A DNA stretch of 64,000 nt, from contig JAPNXP010000003.1 in the NCBI GenBank assembly GCA_028753945.1, positions 5,208,001 to 5,272,000 of the forward strand. Reading direction: 5' to 3'. A program made the translations under genes and the position numbers. Within the stretch, counting starts at the first letter, position 1. Each line of letters begins with the position of its first letter. The notes below the pieces were generated by a model, which saw nothing but the letters and a program-made list of their open reading frames with translations, was not told the origin of the DNA and searched no databases. Source of the DNA: Hexactinellida sp. DTS-2022. Taxonomy: Eukaryota; Porifera; Hexactinellida. This document shows positions 46,022 through 57,394 of this stretch, piece by piece.

Positions 46022-46561
46022 TGAGACACTAGCTACTCAATCAGTGACATTTGAATATCAGTAATTAGAATGCAACTAATGAATGCGTAAATCCTTAATA
46101 GATTCTCAAAAGTGGTTCCATTGGACTCGCAATGGTTGATTACCCCATATAAAATGCAAATTATGCCAATAGGAAGCATAGTTTAGCTTGGAATAAACTC
46201 TTTTTTGTTTAATGATTCGGTAGCATGTGTAGCCGCATATATAGTAGGCTATGAAGCAAGTTACAATTTGGTTAAAATTCGTTATACCTTGGTGCAATTG
46301 GTTCTAACTAATTATATATTTACGCAAACTTGTCTCTCTCAAAATCAAAATGTGATTTTATAAACTCGGCTGTGGGGAAATATTCCCACACACCCTAGCA
46401 TTCATATTTAGCATGCTACATTGTTAAACGTGCAGCGAACCAACTACGGCGGGTAAATTGACAATATTTATTTCATAAAACACTAGTGATGTCAAGATCA
46501 AATAAGCAATAAATTTTCATTCGCTAATATAGAATCTTAATAATCTAGATAGCGAATAGCA
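46022..46561. promoter_or_regulatory. Intergenic: ZFG4 upstream and ZFG5 3' flank
   Basis: It is nearly base-for-base the same as 4457-4996, so the array boundary here is a recent duplication. It holds the CCATTGGACTCGCAATGG repeat. No promoter motif can be pinned down. Confidence 0.4.
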
Positions 46562-46887
46562 CTAGAGCGAAAACATTTCGTGCTTCTCATTAAGAGAGAT
46601 CTGTTCGGCTTTACAAGTGTCTCCGAAAAGTTTGTTGTGCCTTTTGAGATGGGAAAATTTAATAAATTCTTTCGTACAGTACTTACAACTATAGAACCTT
46701 CTTCCAGCAAATCTCTCCTTGCAACTCCCTTTAAACGTCCCAGTGTGATTCCGGAAAGAGTAATAGGAATACCCTAATCCTCTCTTGCAATAAGGACAAT
46801 AGTAAGGAGTACTGTCCTGTTCTGTATTTCTCGTAGACACAGGAATTGTATCATTAATGCTTTGGACTCGCTGTGGTGTGTGTGCAC
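46562..46887 (-). CDS. ZFG5 exon B: two C2HC fingers and stop
   Basis: 326 nt, phase-1 acceptor, stop TAG. The two fingers (about residues 398-424 and 434-459 of the 475-aa product) have helix residues SFRNHTGTF and KFSHLKRHNK. It is almost identical to ZFG2 exon B, reflecting recent duplication. Confidence 0.78.
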
Positions 46888-47400
46888 CTGAAAATATATT
46901 AGGTTATTTCTGAAATTATAATCCATTTGATGAGGTCAGTGTATATCTACAGTACAGTATTTTGTCATTCTACAAGGATTATTAACTGTATTCATTATCG
47001 AGTGTTGAGTGTTGATTAAACTTTCTACTCGACTCTTGTTGAGAAGATTTCAGATATGTACATAACATTTATGGCACCTCTGAAAGTTTAACTTGTCTAA
47101 GGTTTTTCCTCTCAAATAAATGACAAAAAATGAAGGAAATAAAATGCAATTGCAAACTAATGAAGGGCTATTTTATATGATCCCTTCTTTAATACTATAC
47201 AGACAAACAAACACAAAATATAGATATATGCCAACAAATTTGTAATTTAAAACCCGGCTTCACAAAGGTGAATCTTTGATGTTTAAATGATTCAATGTAT
47301 TTCAGTATCTAAAAATACATTAAATAAGGTGTTGTCCCATATATAAGTAATCCATAAAGGACATAATTCAAACAAACACAACTATAATGTATTAACTTAC

Positions 47401-47742
47401 TGAAGATAAATTTCTCTCTATCAATTGAGATTTGCTTTGCCTTACAAGAATTGCCAAAGTCTTTGTAGTGTTTTTCAAGACGATAGATTTGAAGAAATTC
47501 TTGTTTACAAATCTTACAGCCGTACAAAGGTCTGCCAGCATCATTCCTGCAATTCCCCTTAAATCTCCCAATATGACGATTGAGATTCTTAATAGAGTAG
47601 CCTAATCCTCTGCCGCAGTCAGGACAATAGTATGGATCTTTTTCTCTCAATAAACTATATTGTGGGTCCAGGGAAACCAATGACTGATTATTTGTTGGTG
47701 AGCAGTTAGTCGAGTTTATTATAGACTCTGATAAATTTCCAT
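47401..47742 (-). CDS. ZFG5 exon C: two C2HC fingers
   Basis: 342 nt, phase 1 to 1. The acceptor is shortened by 3 bp relative to paralogues but still TAG (ACATAG|AT). The fingers are at about residues 293-319 and 329-354, with IKNLNRHIGRF at the first helix. A family X element begins 15 bp upstream of the acceptor, so the region that should supply the splice signals is transposon-derived in this copy. Confidence 0.76.
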
Positions 47743-47757
47743 CTATGTAAATAAAAA

Positions 47758-49223
47758 TCCAAAATTGCAGCTGTGCCGACGCATGTTCCTTTTGTGGCAC
47801 TATATTTTGGTGGTGGTTTATTGATAGTGCCTCCAAAGGGACATGGTGTCGGCACAGCTGCAATTTTGGATTTTTTTCGCCATGTCATGAACGCCTCATA
47901 GTGTTTTAACAAGTTGTATGTGACAAAGGAACGATTGTTGATTTTAAATTATTTCTATCTTGAACCATCTTGAGTTTAATGCCATTCATTCATTATGTAT
48001 AGATAATAAATTATATAAATAGTTAATTATTTTAGCAATGTTATCCACTGTAGTTGAGTTAAGTAAACAAATTCCCAAATTCATTTGATTTGCTTTAATC
48101 CATTGAATATTAATATACTGTTAAAAATTGGAAATCAGCATACTTGTTTACTTAGAATGACAAAAGGGATAAAGTTTATATTCCCATTATAACCCCCTAT
48201 CACTTTAATACAATTCGCCACCAAACACGCACACAGACGAATAGTCATTTAATAGATATTCCATTTCATTAATCCATTGTTTGTACATCAGTCATCGTTT
48301 TAAATTGAAATCAGCATTCGCTTACTTTGAATGACATGGGATTAAGTTTATATTTCCATTATAAATGCGTTATAACCCCCCCCCCCCCCCCCCCTTACAC
48401 TTTAATACATTTCGGGCACCAAACACACACACATAGACAAATATATATACAAATAGATATTCCATCTCATTAATCCATTGTTTGAATATAAGAAATCGTT
48501 CTGAAATTGAATAACTGTTGAGTGAAATTGAATTTTCATATAGGAGAAAACTTTAATACAACTATGTATTAGAAATCGATTTATATAGTAGCAGCTATTG
48601 AATCAAATTGAATTATTCATATAAATAGAATAATTTATTGTAACTATGATATCAGAAATTGATTTGTATAGTAATAGCTATTGAATGAAAATTAATTATT
48701 CATGTATACTAGAATTTGTATTGTAATTATGATATCAACAATAACTTGAATCGAAATAACACTGAATCTAATTGAATTATTCATAAATAGTAGATCTTTA
48801 TCGAAACCACGAAATAATTGCATAATTGAATATTAATGATTTTACGATTTTAGAAAGTTAAGGGTGAATTGTGGCAACTTTGAGCCTAATTATCGGGAAA
48901 ATGAGTACGGATTTGACAAATCGTGAAGAGCTATAAGTTCCAAAATACTTTTCTGAAGCTATTGATTTTAAAAAAAATTTAGTTATTTCTTTTGTTTTCC
49001 TATGGGACAAAAAAAGCTAAAAGTCCCGTTAAAAATTTTCCCAAGTCGAAATTGAAAAATCAGGCCACAAAGTGCACATTAATCAACAACCAGACACCTA
49101 TCCTGAAAAATCTCATAGCTCTAGCACTTATGGTTTAGCCTGGGGAGGCGACACGGAGAAATAACCAAGGCAGTAAGATTAGAACTGGGCCACTATACTA
49201 TAGTATAGTCGGCACAGTATAGA
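47758..49223 (+). mobile_element. Family X, copy 6, solitary, empty site known
   Basis: A 1466-bp insertion between A and T. The duplicated locus in ZFG2 reads straight through at 6188/6189. It starts TCCAAAATTGCAG and ends with one palindromic unit, GTCGGCACAG and TATAGA. A C run of about 20 nt occurs at 48376-48394. Insertion between A and T without a target duplication supports Helitron-type transposition. Confidence 0.75.
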
Positions 49224-51265
49224 TCTAATTACAGCTGTGCAGACAGCATGTTCCTTGGAGGCACTATCTTGGGTGGTTATTTGTTTGATAGTGCCTCCAA
49301 AAGAAAATGCGGTAATAAATTCCTTAATCAAGGTGTTAAACAACATCGGAAGGTAACGACCCTAATTGCGTTGGAGTTTAATTCTAGCTAACTTCATTTT
49401 ATAGTAACTAGCACGCTTCGCTTGCTAGGTCGCTTCGCGGCAGAACACAATCACACACACACCTAGCTCGCGGTTGGTTGTGGTTTATAAATTTCTAACA
49501 TTGATTATAAAGCGTTAATTCTAAAAACAACAAACGAAGGAAGTTAGTCGGTCTCAGCGAGAGAGTGATCCTTGAAGAGACCAGTGGTGTTTTGCCAAAA
49601 AAAGAAGTGGGGGGCGCTTCCTTTCAAATTTAGCACTTTCTTAGAAAACACAGGTGAAAACGGCCCCCAATAATGAAGTGGGGGGCCATGTACATTGCAC
49701 ATGCCAAAGGTTCATGCCAAAGCCAAAATCTAGGAACTTTGTTCATGATCTGTCAACACTGCTCAAATTTCACCAATATACTTTCTAGGATGAGAGGAAA
49801 TTTAGAAATTTTCAAAAATCATCGTAAATCTGTTATAATAGATCCATAGAGAACTATAATGATATTAAATGAGGGTAAGTTAAAATGGCGACAAATTTTT
49901 TTAACTTGATGTTACATTCTATAGATAACTGATAGGAAGGAGCACCCCTCCTGGGATATCACTGGAAGAGACAAAAAGCAAAAGGCTCGGAAAATATCAA
50001 ACTTTTATTCTAAAGATAGAAATTACAAAATCTACAATATTCGTTCTATATGGTGGTGGATAAATTAGGTAAATCAACCAAACTTCATCCTACTTTGTCA
50101 AAATTAGTTTCTAGAAATAGGAAATGGAAATAAACACATAAATGCAAAGTAGGATTTTAAGGTCAAATGACATGATTCGAAAATAGTAGGTAATCACAGC
50201 ATGGTCTACTTAATATCGGCCGTGCATGGCCTACTATAGTACGGCTATACATGCTGCTGAATCATTGTATAAAATATGAGGCCAGTTTATAAATTGTATT
50301 ATGAGCTAAACTATGCTTCCTATTGACACAATTTACATTGTATATATGAGGTAATCAACCATCACGAGTCCAATGGAACCACTTTTGAGAATCTGAGATT
50401 TGCGGTTAAGCTGTTTAGGCGCCATTTCATGGTGACGGTAACAATTTATGGTAAATGGATTTTTTTTTAATATCATAAATCTCATTTCCTTCCTACTTTC
50501 TAATAATTTTATAACAGGAATACTAAAATAGGGATTATTTCATACCCCAAAGGCTACTAAATCACAAAATGGCGACAATCTAAAATTTTTAAAAATTATA
50601 AAGCAACCACATGCTAAAATACAAGTAGTATCCGAATTAAAACTTATTATTTTCGTAAATAAACGTATATAATTGCTGGTTTATATATACAGTGGAACCT
50701 CCACAAATGGGGCCTGTGGAAACGGGGATCCTCTGAAAATTGGGTAAAAAAATGCAGCAAATTCCTAGTCCCACATAAATGAACCTCCACAAAAGGGGAA
50801 TCGGCAGAAATGGGGAATCGGGGTGGCTAAGACCTTGCGTCCCCGGCACCCCGTTTCTGCAGGTTCTACTCCATTCATTCTCAAGATATATTCGGAAAAT
50901 GTATTCTAAGTACATATATAAGCAAAATATCTTAATTTACTCGGAGTTCTTTAGACTAGAAGTGGATTTATAGTATATTTGTGGTGTCATCACTAAATGG
51001 TGCCTAAACAGCTTAATCACAAATCTGAGATTCTCAAAAGTGGTTCCATTGGACTCGCAATGGTTGAATACCCCATATACAAGTATAATACAACCCAAAT
51101 AATAACAATAGGAGGCATAATTTATCCTAGAATGAAATTAATAAACTGGCCTTCTATTTTTTTGGCCTTCTCGGTGACATACACGGCCGTATATCAAGTA
51201 GGCCATGATTACACTAATTTTCAAAACGATAAAGTTAACATTATTAAAAAATTGCATCACTATAC
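49224..51265. other. ZFG5 intron 1, paralogue of ZFG2 intron 1
   Basis: It corresponds to 6189-9503 but lacks the 1.26-kb TIR element at 7034. It includes half a hairpin MITE (49223-49310), the GC-rich TTCGCGGCAG segment, the empty target ATAAATTAGG at about 50063, and the 1-kb foldback element (50190-51215). No ORF is credible. Confidence 0.55.
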
Positions 51266-52025
51266 CTGTTTGGATTAGGTGATCTACATTGTTGATAGAC
51301 ATCTGCCTGGTTTTACAGGTATCACCAAACCTTGTGTTATGTCTCTTGAGAGATTGGAGACTAAGATAATCAGTTTGACAATAAGGACAGGTATAGAATG
51401 TTCTCCCAGAATTATCTCGTTTACAAAGACCTTTACTCTTGCCAATATGCTTCCGTAAATTATTTAATGAATATCCTTTTCCTTGACCACAATCTGGGCA
51501 ATAATAAGGACCATTGTGTTCTTTCCTAATGCTATTTGTTGGTATTTCTTCTCCAGAGTCAATGCCTGTCATATCCATGGATTCATTAGGTTCTGTTATG
51601 TGGGTCAGTAAACAATCGGAGGAACTGGTGGCATCATCTGCAGGAGGAAACTCCTTCATTGTATCATCAGTTCCTCCTTCCTCTATTGTAAAACTAGACA
51701 CTTCTGTAATAAATGGATACCGTTCTTTAATCAGGTCTAAAGTCATAGCCTGTGATACATCTGGTACGTTTACTACATCGGCTGAATTGCACTCCACACT
51801 GATATTCGATCCTACATCTAACTCATCTACGTAATCTGTATCAAGAATATCATCCTCAGTCAATTGACTATTTCCAGCCTGCTTCTGTAGATCACTTTCT
51901 TGTACGGATTCAAAGTAACTACCAGAAATCTTTTTATTATTAACAGAAAGTTGTACTGTATTGATATTGTGTTTCTCTGTGAATTCCATCAGTTGAGTTG
52001 TCTTGAAATATTTCTCACACTCCAT
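51266..52025 (-). CDS. ZFG5 exon A: acidic N-terminus plus two C2HC fingers
   Basis: ATG at 52025, 760 nt, phase-1 donor CAAACAG|GTATAG. A (760) + C (342) + B (326) = 1428 nt, exactly 476 codons, so ZFG5 encodes an intact 475-aa, six-finger protein. The fingers of this exon are at about residues 176-201 and 213-236 (NNLRKHIGK, LQSLKRHNTR). The linker is nine codons shorter than in ZFG1 and ZFG3 (no KTLSSQEE), a deletion shared with ZFG2 exon A. A nuclear DNA-binding role is inferred only from the fingers. Confidence 0.8.
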
Positions 52026-52868
52026 TGAGATACTAGCTACTCAATCACTGACATTTGAATATATTGAAAGTAATTAAGCCCAGAAATGCTTAATATATTG
52101 ACGCATTCATTAGAATCAAGGGGGGCCTGAAATTCTTACCTAACCAAATAAACTCCGCAGAATATACATAAGGTTTCTTAATAAATGAGACTCGGCCCCC
52201 CTACTATCACTTTCTGGCTACAGGCTTGTACCATGCTATTTAAATTATAAACCTATTTTTAGTTATTCTCATGAATTTCAGATGAAAATCTAGTTGGAAA
52301 TGGAAATTTTTCCTTGCATTTAGGGGGGCAAAAAACCCCGATTTCGACTGTAAATGTTGTTCAGAATGTGATATGAATTTATAGCATCAAAACTATTATT
52401 TGTTTATTCACTCTTACCGTCAGCTGGAAAATGGAAAAAAGATCCATGATTGCAACCAATGATGCCTATAACGGCCTCTCATCCCAAAGCTTGGTCAAAT
52501 CTTAATACAGTAAACCTAGTTAGTACGAACACATTTAATACGAATTTCCGGATAAGACGGACAAACAGATCCACAAAATCAAGTCCCTACAATGCCTATT
52601 GAATGGGTATTACTCCGGTTAATACGTACTCCGGATAAAGCGAACGAAATTTTTACCGTCCGTTGGTGTTCGTATTAACGAGATTCCACTGTAGTTAATC
52701 CTACCAAAAAAAATTGCAACGAACAGTGACATTACTTCGAAATGGATGTAATAAACAGTATTTATTTGATAAAAACAAGTGATTTCAGAGAAAACCAACT
52801 GAAAGTCAAATAAGCAATACATTTGCATTCGGAAAATAGAATGTTAATAATTTAGATAGCTAATAGTA
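52026..52868. other. Intergenic ZFG5/ZFG6
   Basis: It holds one arm of the ATTGACGCATTCATTAG hairpin, a GGGGGGC-rich segment and the pogo-like MITE at 52508-52691. The remainder is the B-exon 3' flank. The ZFG5 promoter must lie here but shows no clear motif. Confidence 0.4.
52508..52691. mobile_element. pogo/Tigger-like MITE, 184 bp, TA TSD
   Basis: The ends CAGTAAACCTAGTTAGTACG and CGTATTAACGAGATTCCACTG-like are inverted, with TA on both sides. The interior has repeated TCCGGATAA motifs. Confidence 0.7.
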
Positions 52869-53194
52869 TTAGAGCGAAAACACTCCGTGCTTCTCATTAA
52901 GGGAGATTTGTCTGACCTTACAAGTGTCTCCGAAAAGTTTGTTGTGGCTTTTGAGATACCAAAGTTGAATAAATTCTTTCGTACAGTACTTACAAGTATA
53001 GAATCTTCTTCCAGCAAATCTCTCCTTGCAACTGCCTTTATACTTCCCAGTGTGTGTCTGGAAAGCGAAATAGGAATACCCTAATCCTCTCTTGCAACAA
53101 GGACAATAGTAAGGAGTACTGTCCTGTTCAGTATTTCTCGTAGACACAGGAATTCTATCCTTAAAGCTTTGAACTCGCTGTGGTATGTGTGCAC
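52869..53194 (-). CDS. ZFG6 exon B: two C2HC fingers and stop
   Basis: 326 nt, acceptor CTTTTCAG|GT in phase 1, stop TAA at 52869-52871 (others use TAG). Helix residues FAFQTHTGKY and QLWYLKSHNK are unique to this copy, and the tail reads CKVRQISLNEKHGVFSL. It is open throughout. Confidence 0.76.
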
Positions 53195-53717
53195 CTGAAA
53201 AGATATTAAGTTATTTCTTAAATTATAATCCATTTGATGATGTCAGTGAATATCTACAGTGTTTTGTCAATCTACAAGGCTTATTAACTGTATTCATTAT
53301 CGAGTTTATGATTCAACTTTCTACCCGACTATTGTTGAGAACATTTCAGATAGTATGTACATAACATTTATGGCACCTCTGAAAGTTTAACTTGTCTAAG
53401 GGTTTTCCTCTCAAATAAATGACAAAAATGAAGGAAATAAAAAGCAATTGCAAACAGAATGTCCATAGATTACTAAACTAATGAAGGGCTATTTTATATG
53501 AACACTTCTTTAATCTATCCGGACAAACAAAAACAAAATATAGATATATGCCAACAAATTTGAAATTTAAAACCCGGCTTCACAAAGGTGAATCATTGAC
53601 ACCTTATTTAATGCATTTTCAGTGTCTTAAAATACATTAAATAAGGTGTTCGCCCATATATAAGTACTCCATAAAGGATATAATTAAAACAAACACAACT
53701 ATAATGTAATAACTTAC

Positions 53718-54059
53718 TGAAGTTATATTTCTCTCTATCAATTGAGATTTGCTTTTCCTTACAAGAATTGCCAAAGACTTTGTAGTGTTTTTCAAGACTA
53801 AAGATTTGAAGAAATTCTTGTTTACAAATCTTACAGCCGTACAAAGGTCTGCCAGCATAATTCCTGCAATTTCCCTTATACATCGCAATATGATGTTTGA
53901 GATTCTTAATAGAGTAGCCTGATCCTCTGCCGCAGTCAGGACAATAATATGGATCTTTTTCTCTCAATAAACAATATTGTGGGACCAGGGAAACCATTGA
54001 CTGATTATTTATCGGTGAGCCGTTAGTCGAGTTTATTATAGATTCTGATATACTTCCAT
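53718..54059 (-). CDS. ZFG6 exon C: two C2HC fingers
   Basis: 342 nt, phase 1 to 1, acceptor CATCTTAG|AT, donor TTCA|GTAAGT. Helix residues IKNLKHHIAMY and IFSLEKHYKVF. A hairpin MITE starts 11 bp upstream of the acceptor. Confidence 0.76.
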
Positions 54060-54427
54060 CTAAGATGTAAATAGAAAATCTAAAATTACAGCTGTGCCGA
54101 CGGCATGTTCCTTGGAGGCACTATCTTTGGGTGGTTGTTTGTTTGATAGGCTTCCAAAAGAAAATGCGTCAATCAAGGTGTTAAACCATATCGGAAGGTA
54201 ACGACCCTAATTGCTTTGGAGTTTCATTCTAGCTCACTTCATTTCAAAGTTATTAGCGCCCTTCGCTTATTAGGTCGCTTCACGGCACCCGTCCAGTTTC
54301 TTCAATCAACTCGGAACATCTCCCAAATGAAGTGAGCTAAAATGAAACTTCCACTACTGCAAGGGTTGTTGCCTTTTGAAACACCTTTCTGAATTGGTTT
54401 AACACCTTCATAGTAAGGTTGACGTGA

Positions 54428-54553
54428 TGAAAAAATCTAAAATTATACCTGTGTCGATACCATGTTCTTTTGGAGGCAATATCAATCCACCAACCACCAA
54501 AAGATAGTGCCTCCAAGGAACATGCTGTCGACACAGGTGTAATTTTAGATATT
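54428..54553. repeat. Hairpin MITE, full-length copy (family Hp)
   Basis: Arms AATCTAAAATTATACCTGTG and inverse with a CCACCAACCACC centre. It lies just upstream of the Helitron relic, as does the copy at 41898, so the pair probably moved or duplicated together. Confidence 0.7.
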
Positions 54554-54729
54554 GTTATTGCCTGGCGCATATTAAATGCGAAAATTATAAAAAATTGTAG
54601 AGACATACAATACAATCTATTTATAATGTGACAAAATTGTTTGGAGATTTTGAATCAAAATTGTAAGAGCTGAATCCAAATTAGTTCTTTTTCGGGGAAA
54701 TACGGTAGATACATATTATAGATACATAT

Positions 54730-55553
54730 TTGCCATCATGTTAGCAACATGTGGACTATCGCCCCAATTGCAAATCGAGAAATCTTGAAAGAAACAAATT
54801 ACTGCATTGACCTTTTGGAGTCGTACATTCAAGACACAGAACCTCTGTTAGTGCCATATCAAGCCACTGGATATGTCAGGATGAGACTAACTGTTCAAGA
54901 AGATAGAGATGGAGCACCAATAATGCTACTTCGAAACTTAGATGCACCAAAATTGTGTAATGGTACAAGACTTACAGTGAAAATGCCTCACGTATTGAGT
55001 CCACAATTCAAACGGGAGCAACCAAGAGAGTTGTCCTCATCCCAAGAATTCCACTCTCGCCAGTGGATATGCAATTCGAATTCAAAAGGCTTCAATTTGC
55101 GATTAAATTAAGTTTTGCGATAACCATCAACAAGTCGCAAGCGTAACGGCAGCTATAAAGGTAGTCGGTCTCCACTTGGAATCGGCATGTTTTTCCCATA
55201 GCCAACTATATGTTGGGTGCTCTCGAGAGCACCCAACATATAGTTGGCTATGGGAAAAACACTCGAGAGCTCTCGAGTTGGATCCATCCAAAGTCTCCAC
55301 ATAGTATTAGAGTCGGATGGCAAAACGATATATGCCAAAGCTCTACAATAGTCAATATGTACTTATATTAATTCTATACATGTATCTATCCATGGCCTAC
55401 TATAATACGGCTATACATGTATCTACCATATATACCCACATAAATAAATTTGTACAGTGAACATAAATTTTGTGAAGGGCCGAAAGCCTTCGGAAAAAGC
55501 CTTCCGCAAGATTTAACAGAATAGCTCCGCCCAAAGGGCGGCTATTTGGCTAA
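54730..55553 (+). mobile_element. Helitron relic with helicase motifs and canonical 3' end
   Basis: Positions 54749-55100 encode a degraded Pif1-like helicase C-terminal half (GAPIMLLRNL, KLCNGTRL, then out of frame FNLRLN and CFSH). The 3' end has a perfect hairpin CCGCCC-AAA-GGGCGG (55527-55541), then CTATTTGG and CTAA before T, ending at 55553. It contains a 72-bp perfect palindrome at 55189-55260. The Rep/HUH nuclease domain is missing. Confidence 0.75.
55189..55260. repeat. 72-bp perfect palindrome in the Helitron helicase region
   Basis: It starts GTTTTTCCCATAGCCAAC and is its own reverse complement over its whole length, centred on CTCTCGAGAG. A second palindrome ACTCGAGAGCTCTCGAGT follows at once. 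The left half is the normal helicase segment seen at 42330-42355. The right half is its inverted duplicate. Confidence 0.9.
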
Positions 55554-56383
55554 TATATTTAAATATGAAGGTTTGTGTTTTAATAGTACGAGCCCTTCGG
55601 TCTCGGTAGCTTTGCGACGGTTCGGCGATTCACGCCTCAATTGACGACCGCTGCGCGGCCTTACTACGCCTTGAAACTAATCATTTAGAATTATACATCT
55701 CTGTGGTGTATTAAATATATTCTTCATAAAGTCCCCTTAATAAGAATGCTATACAATGTAATTTGTTTGGGAAATTCAAATTCTCATTTTATATATTAGT
55801 AGCTCAATATATTTCAGTTGCACGATTAGGATAGCTCGAATCCAAATAATACTAAAAGAAAAACATGCAATAGAATAGACAAATGATTGATTGGTGAAAT
55901 TAATTTATTTTCAATCAATCAGATTGCAACCTCCGAAAATATTTCTATTATGCACAGGTTATTTATACAAATTGAATAAGTTAGCTGATCCATACTAACA
56001 AACCCTCGAATTTAATTGGCTAACAAATTTTGTCACCTTTAAATGTGAATATTTCTCTTAAAAAACCAATAGATCGTTGTCGCATGTAGCAAATTACCCC
56101 TGTATACAAATTTTCAGCTTTCTGGGACTCGTAGTCTTTCCAATTAATTATGTACAAACAAACACACAAACACACACACACACACAACAATTCCGCTTTT
56201 AATATACGAGCCCTTTGGTCTCGGTCGCTTCGCGACGGGTCACTCTCACAAAAGTCGCGAAGCGACTTTTGATTGTTCGTGTTTGGCACCACGCGATGCA
56301 ATTTTCATAATTTACATAGCACACACACAATGTTACACATACTATATAGACTGTATAACGGTTTGGGTTTAATAGTACAGATG
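55554..56383. other. Helitron-like ends, ZFG6 intron 1
   Basis: Positions 55590-55670 are a hairpin-rich end (CGAGCCCTTCGGTCTCGG). Positions 55680-56030 are unassigned AT-rich DNA. Positions 56030-56280 repeat the 43550-43800 type end with the GGGACTCGTAGTCTTTCCAA stretch, a CA microsatellite and the hairpin CAAAAGTCGCGAAGCGAC. No gene. Confidence 0.45.
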
Positions 56384-57092
56384 TTACAGTGTATTAGAAA
56401 ACTTAGTGTGTTCACACGAACACACACGTGAATTCGCGAATACACAATATTATTGTGGGTATTGGAGTTTTTCTTAGGTAAGGAATAAAGTATACAAACT
56501 AACAATCAGTCAAGTAAACTTCTAATGGCGAAACAGAAGTTTCTTGAAACAATCCGGTCTTTTCCAATGACGAACAGATCAGAGCTGTATTCATCAGATG
56601 ATCTGGTGACATTATGGAGAAGATCAACATTATGTCAGGTCCTAAACCGACAGAACATTCCTCTCTATTGCGTTGGAAAGACTCCAAGCAAGGTTTAAGA
56701 TCTTACCTTATCAGAGTGTAAGAGTGCGCGAAGCGCGGACGAGCAGCTTGTTGTAATTTAAGTAGCTATCGTCAATTCTAATAAAAGTGGTCCTAATATA
56801 TATTCCCTTACCATACCTAAGTCCGATTCACGACTCACAAGAGCCCTGCAAATCCCCATTCCTAATACACGAGTACAAAGGCGCCCACAGACCCCAAAAA
56901 AAGTTACGCACATTGTTGTAAGGAAATATTTACAAAAATTAGGATGCCATATGATTGCATAAACTAATGAATATAAATTAACCATAATCAAGAAAAACTC
57001 CAATACAACACAATAATATTGTGTATTCGCGAACACACAAAGTTTGAAACTGTGTGTTCGTGAACACACAGAAGTTTCGAATACACTGCAAC
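56384..57092. mobile_element. ~0.7-kb element with ~95-bp inverted arms
   Basis: The arms 56384-56473 and 56993-57092 share CAGTGTATT at the ends and AATACACAATATTATTGTG inside. A clear target duplication is not seen. It interrupts a repeat seen uninterrupted at about 2690-2720. The interior holds a 57-codon ORF and an R2-like 3' end fragment. Superfamily unknown. Confidence 0.5.
56525..56698 (+). CDS. 57-codon ORF, possible captured exon
   Basis: It reads MAKQKFLETIRSFPMTN and continues with protein-like composition (SELYSSDDLVTLW, LYCVGKTPSK) to AAG|GTTTAA, where the GT could be a splice donor. No family is recognised. It lies within an inverted-arm element, so it may be a transposon-captured gene piece or a remnant of its own gene. 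Low confidence. Confidence 0.25.
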   Translation: MAKQKFLETIRSFPMTNRSELYSSDDLVTLWRRSTLCQVLNRQNIPLYCVGKTPSKV

Positions 57093-57177
57093 ATAGATAT
57101 AAATCTTTGTGTTTAAATAGTATAGATATATCTAGAAAAGAGCCTTTTAGGACAGGGCGTTTCGGACACCATAAAGT

Positions 57178-57386
57178 CATAGGCGTCGGACCCACCCGGC
57201 CACCCGGCATGGGCCGGGTGGCCCAAAGGGGCTACCCGGCCCTACCCGTCCCGTGAATGTAGCGGCCCCGAAATCGATTGGGCCTGCCCAAGAGCCTATG
57301 GGCCGGCCTCAGAGCCTATGGGCCGGCCCCAGAGCCTATGGGTCGGGCGGCCCGAAGGCTCGGCGGGCCCATTTCCGACGCCTATG
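57178..57386. mobile_element. GC-rich hAT-type MITE with 8-bp TSD CATAAAGT
   Basis: The ends CATAGGCGTCGGA and TCCGACGCCTATG are perfect 13-bp inverted repeats, flanked by CATAAAGT at 57170-57177 and 57387-57394. The uninserted form is seen at about 2742. The interior is very GC-rich, with three units containing AGAGCCTATGGGCCGG, in strong contrast to its surroundings. Confidence 0.85.
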
Positions 57387-57394
57387 CATAAAGT

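Noticed and set aside
54749-55111. A 120-codon plus frame that looks like a stand-alone gene
   Set aside because: It is a degraded, frame-shifted piece of a Helitron helicase followed by a Helitron 3' end.
56758-57210. A 150-codon minus-strand frame
   Set aside because: It crosses an inverted-arm end and a GC-rich MITE, has no domain, and its start lies in the MITE.
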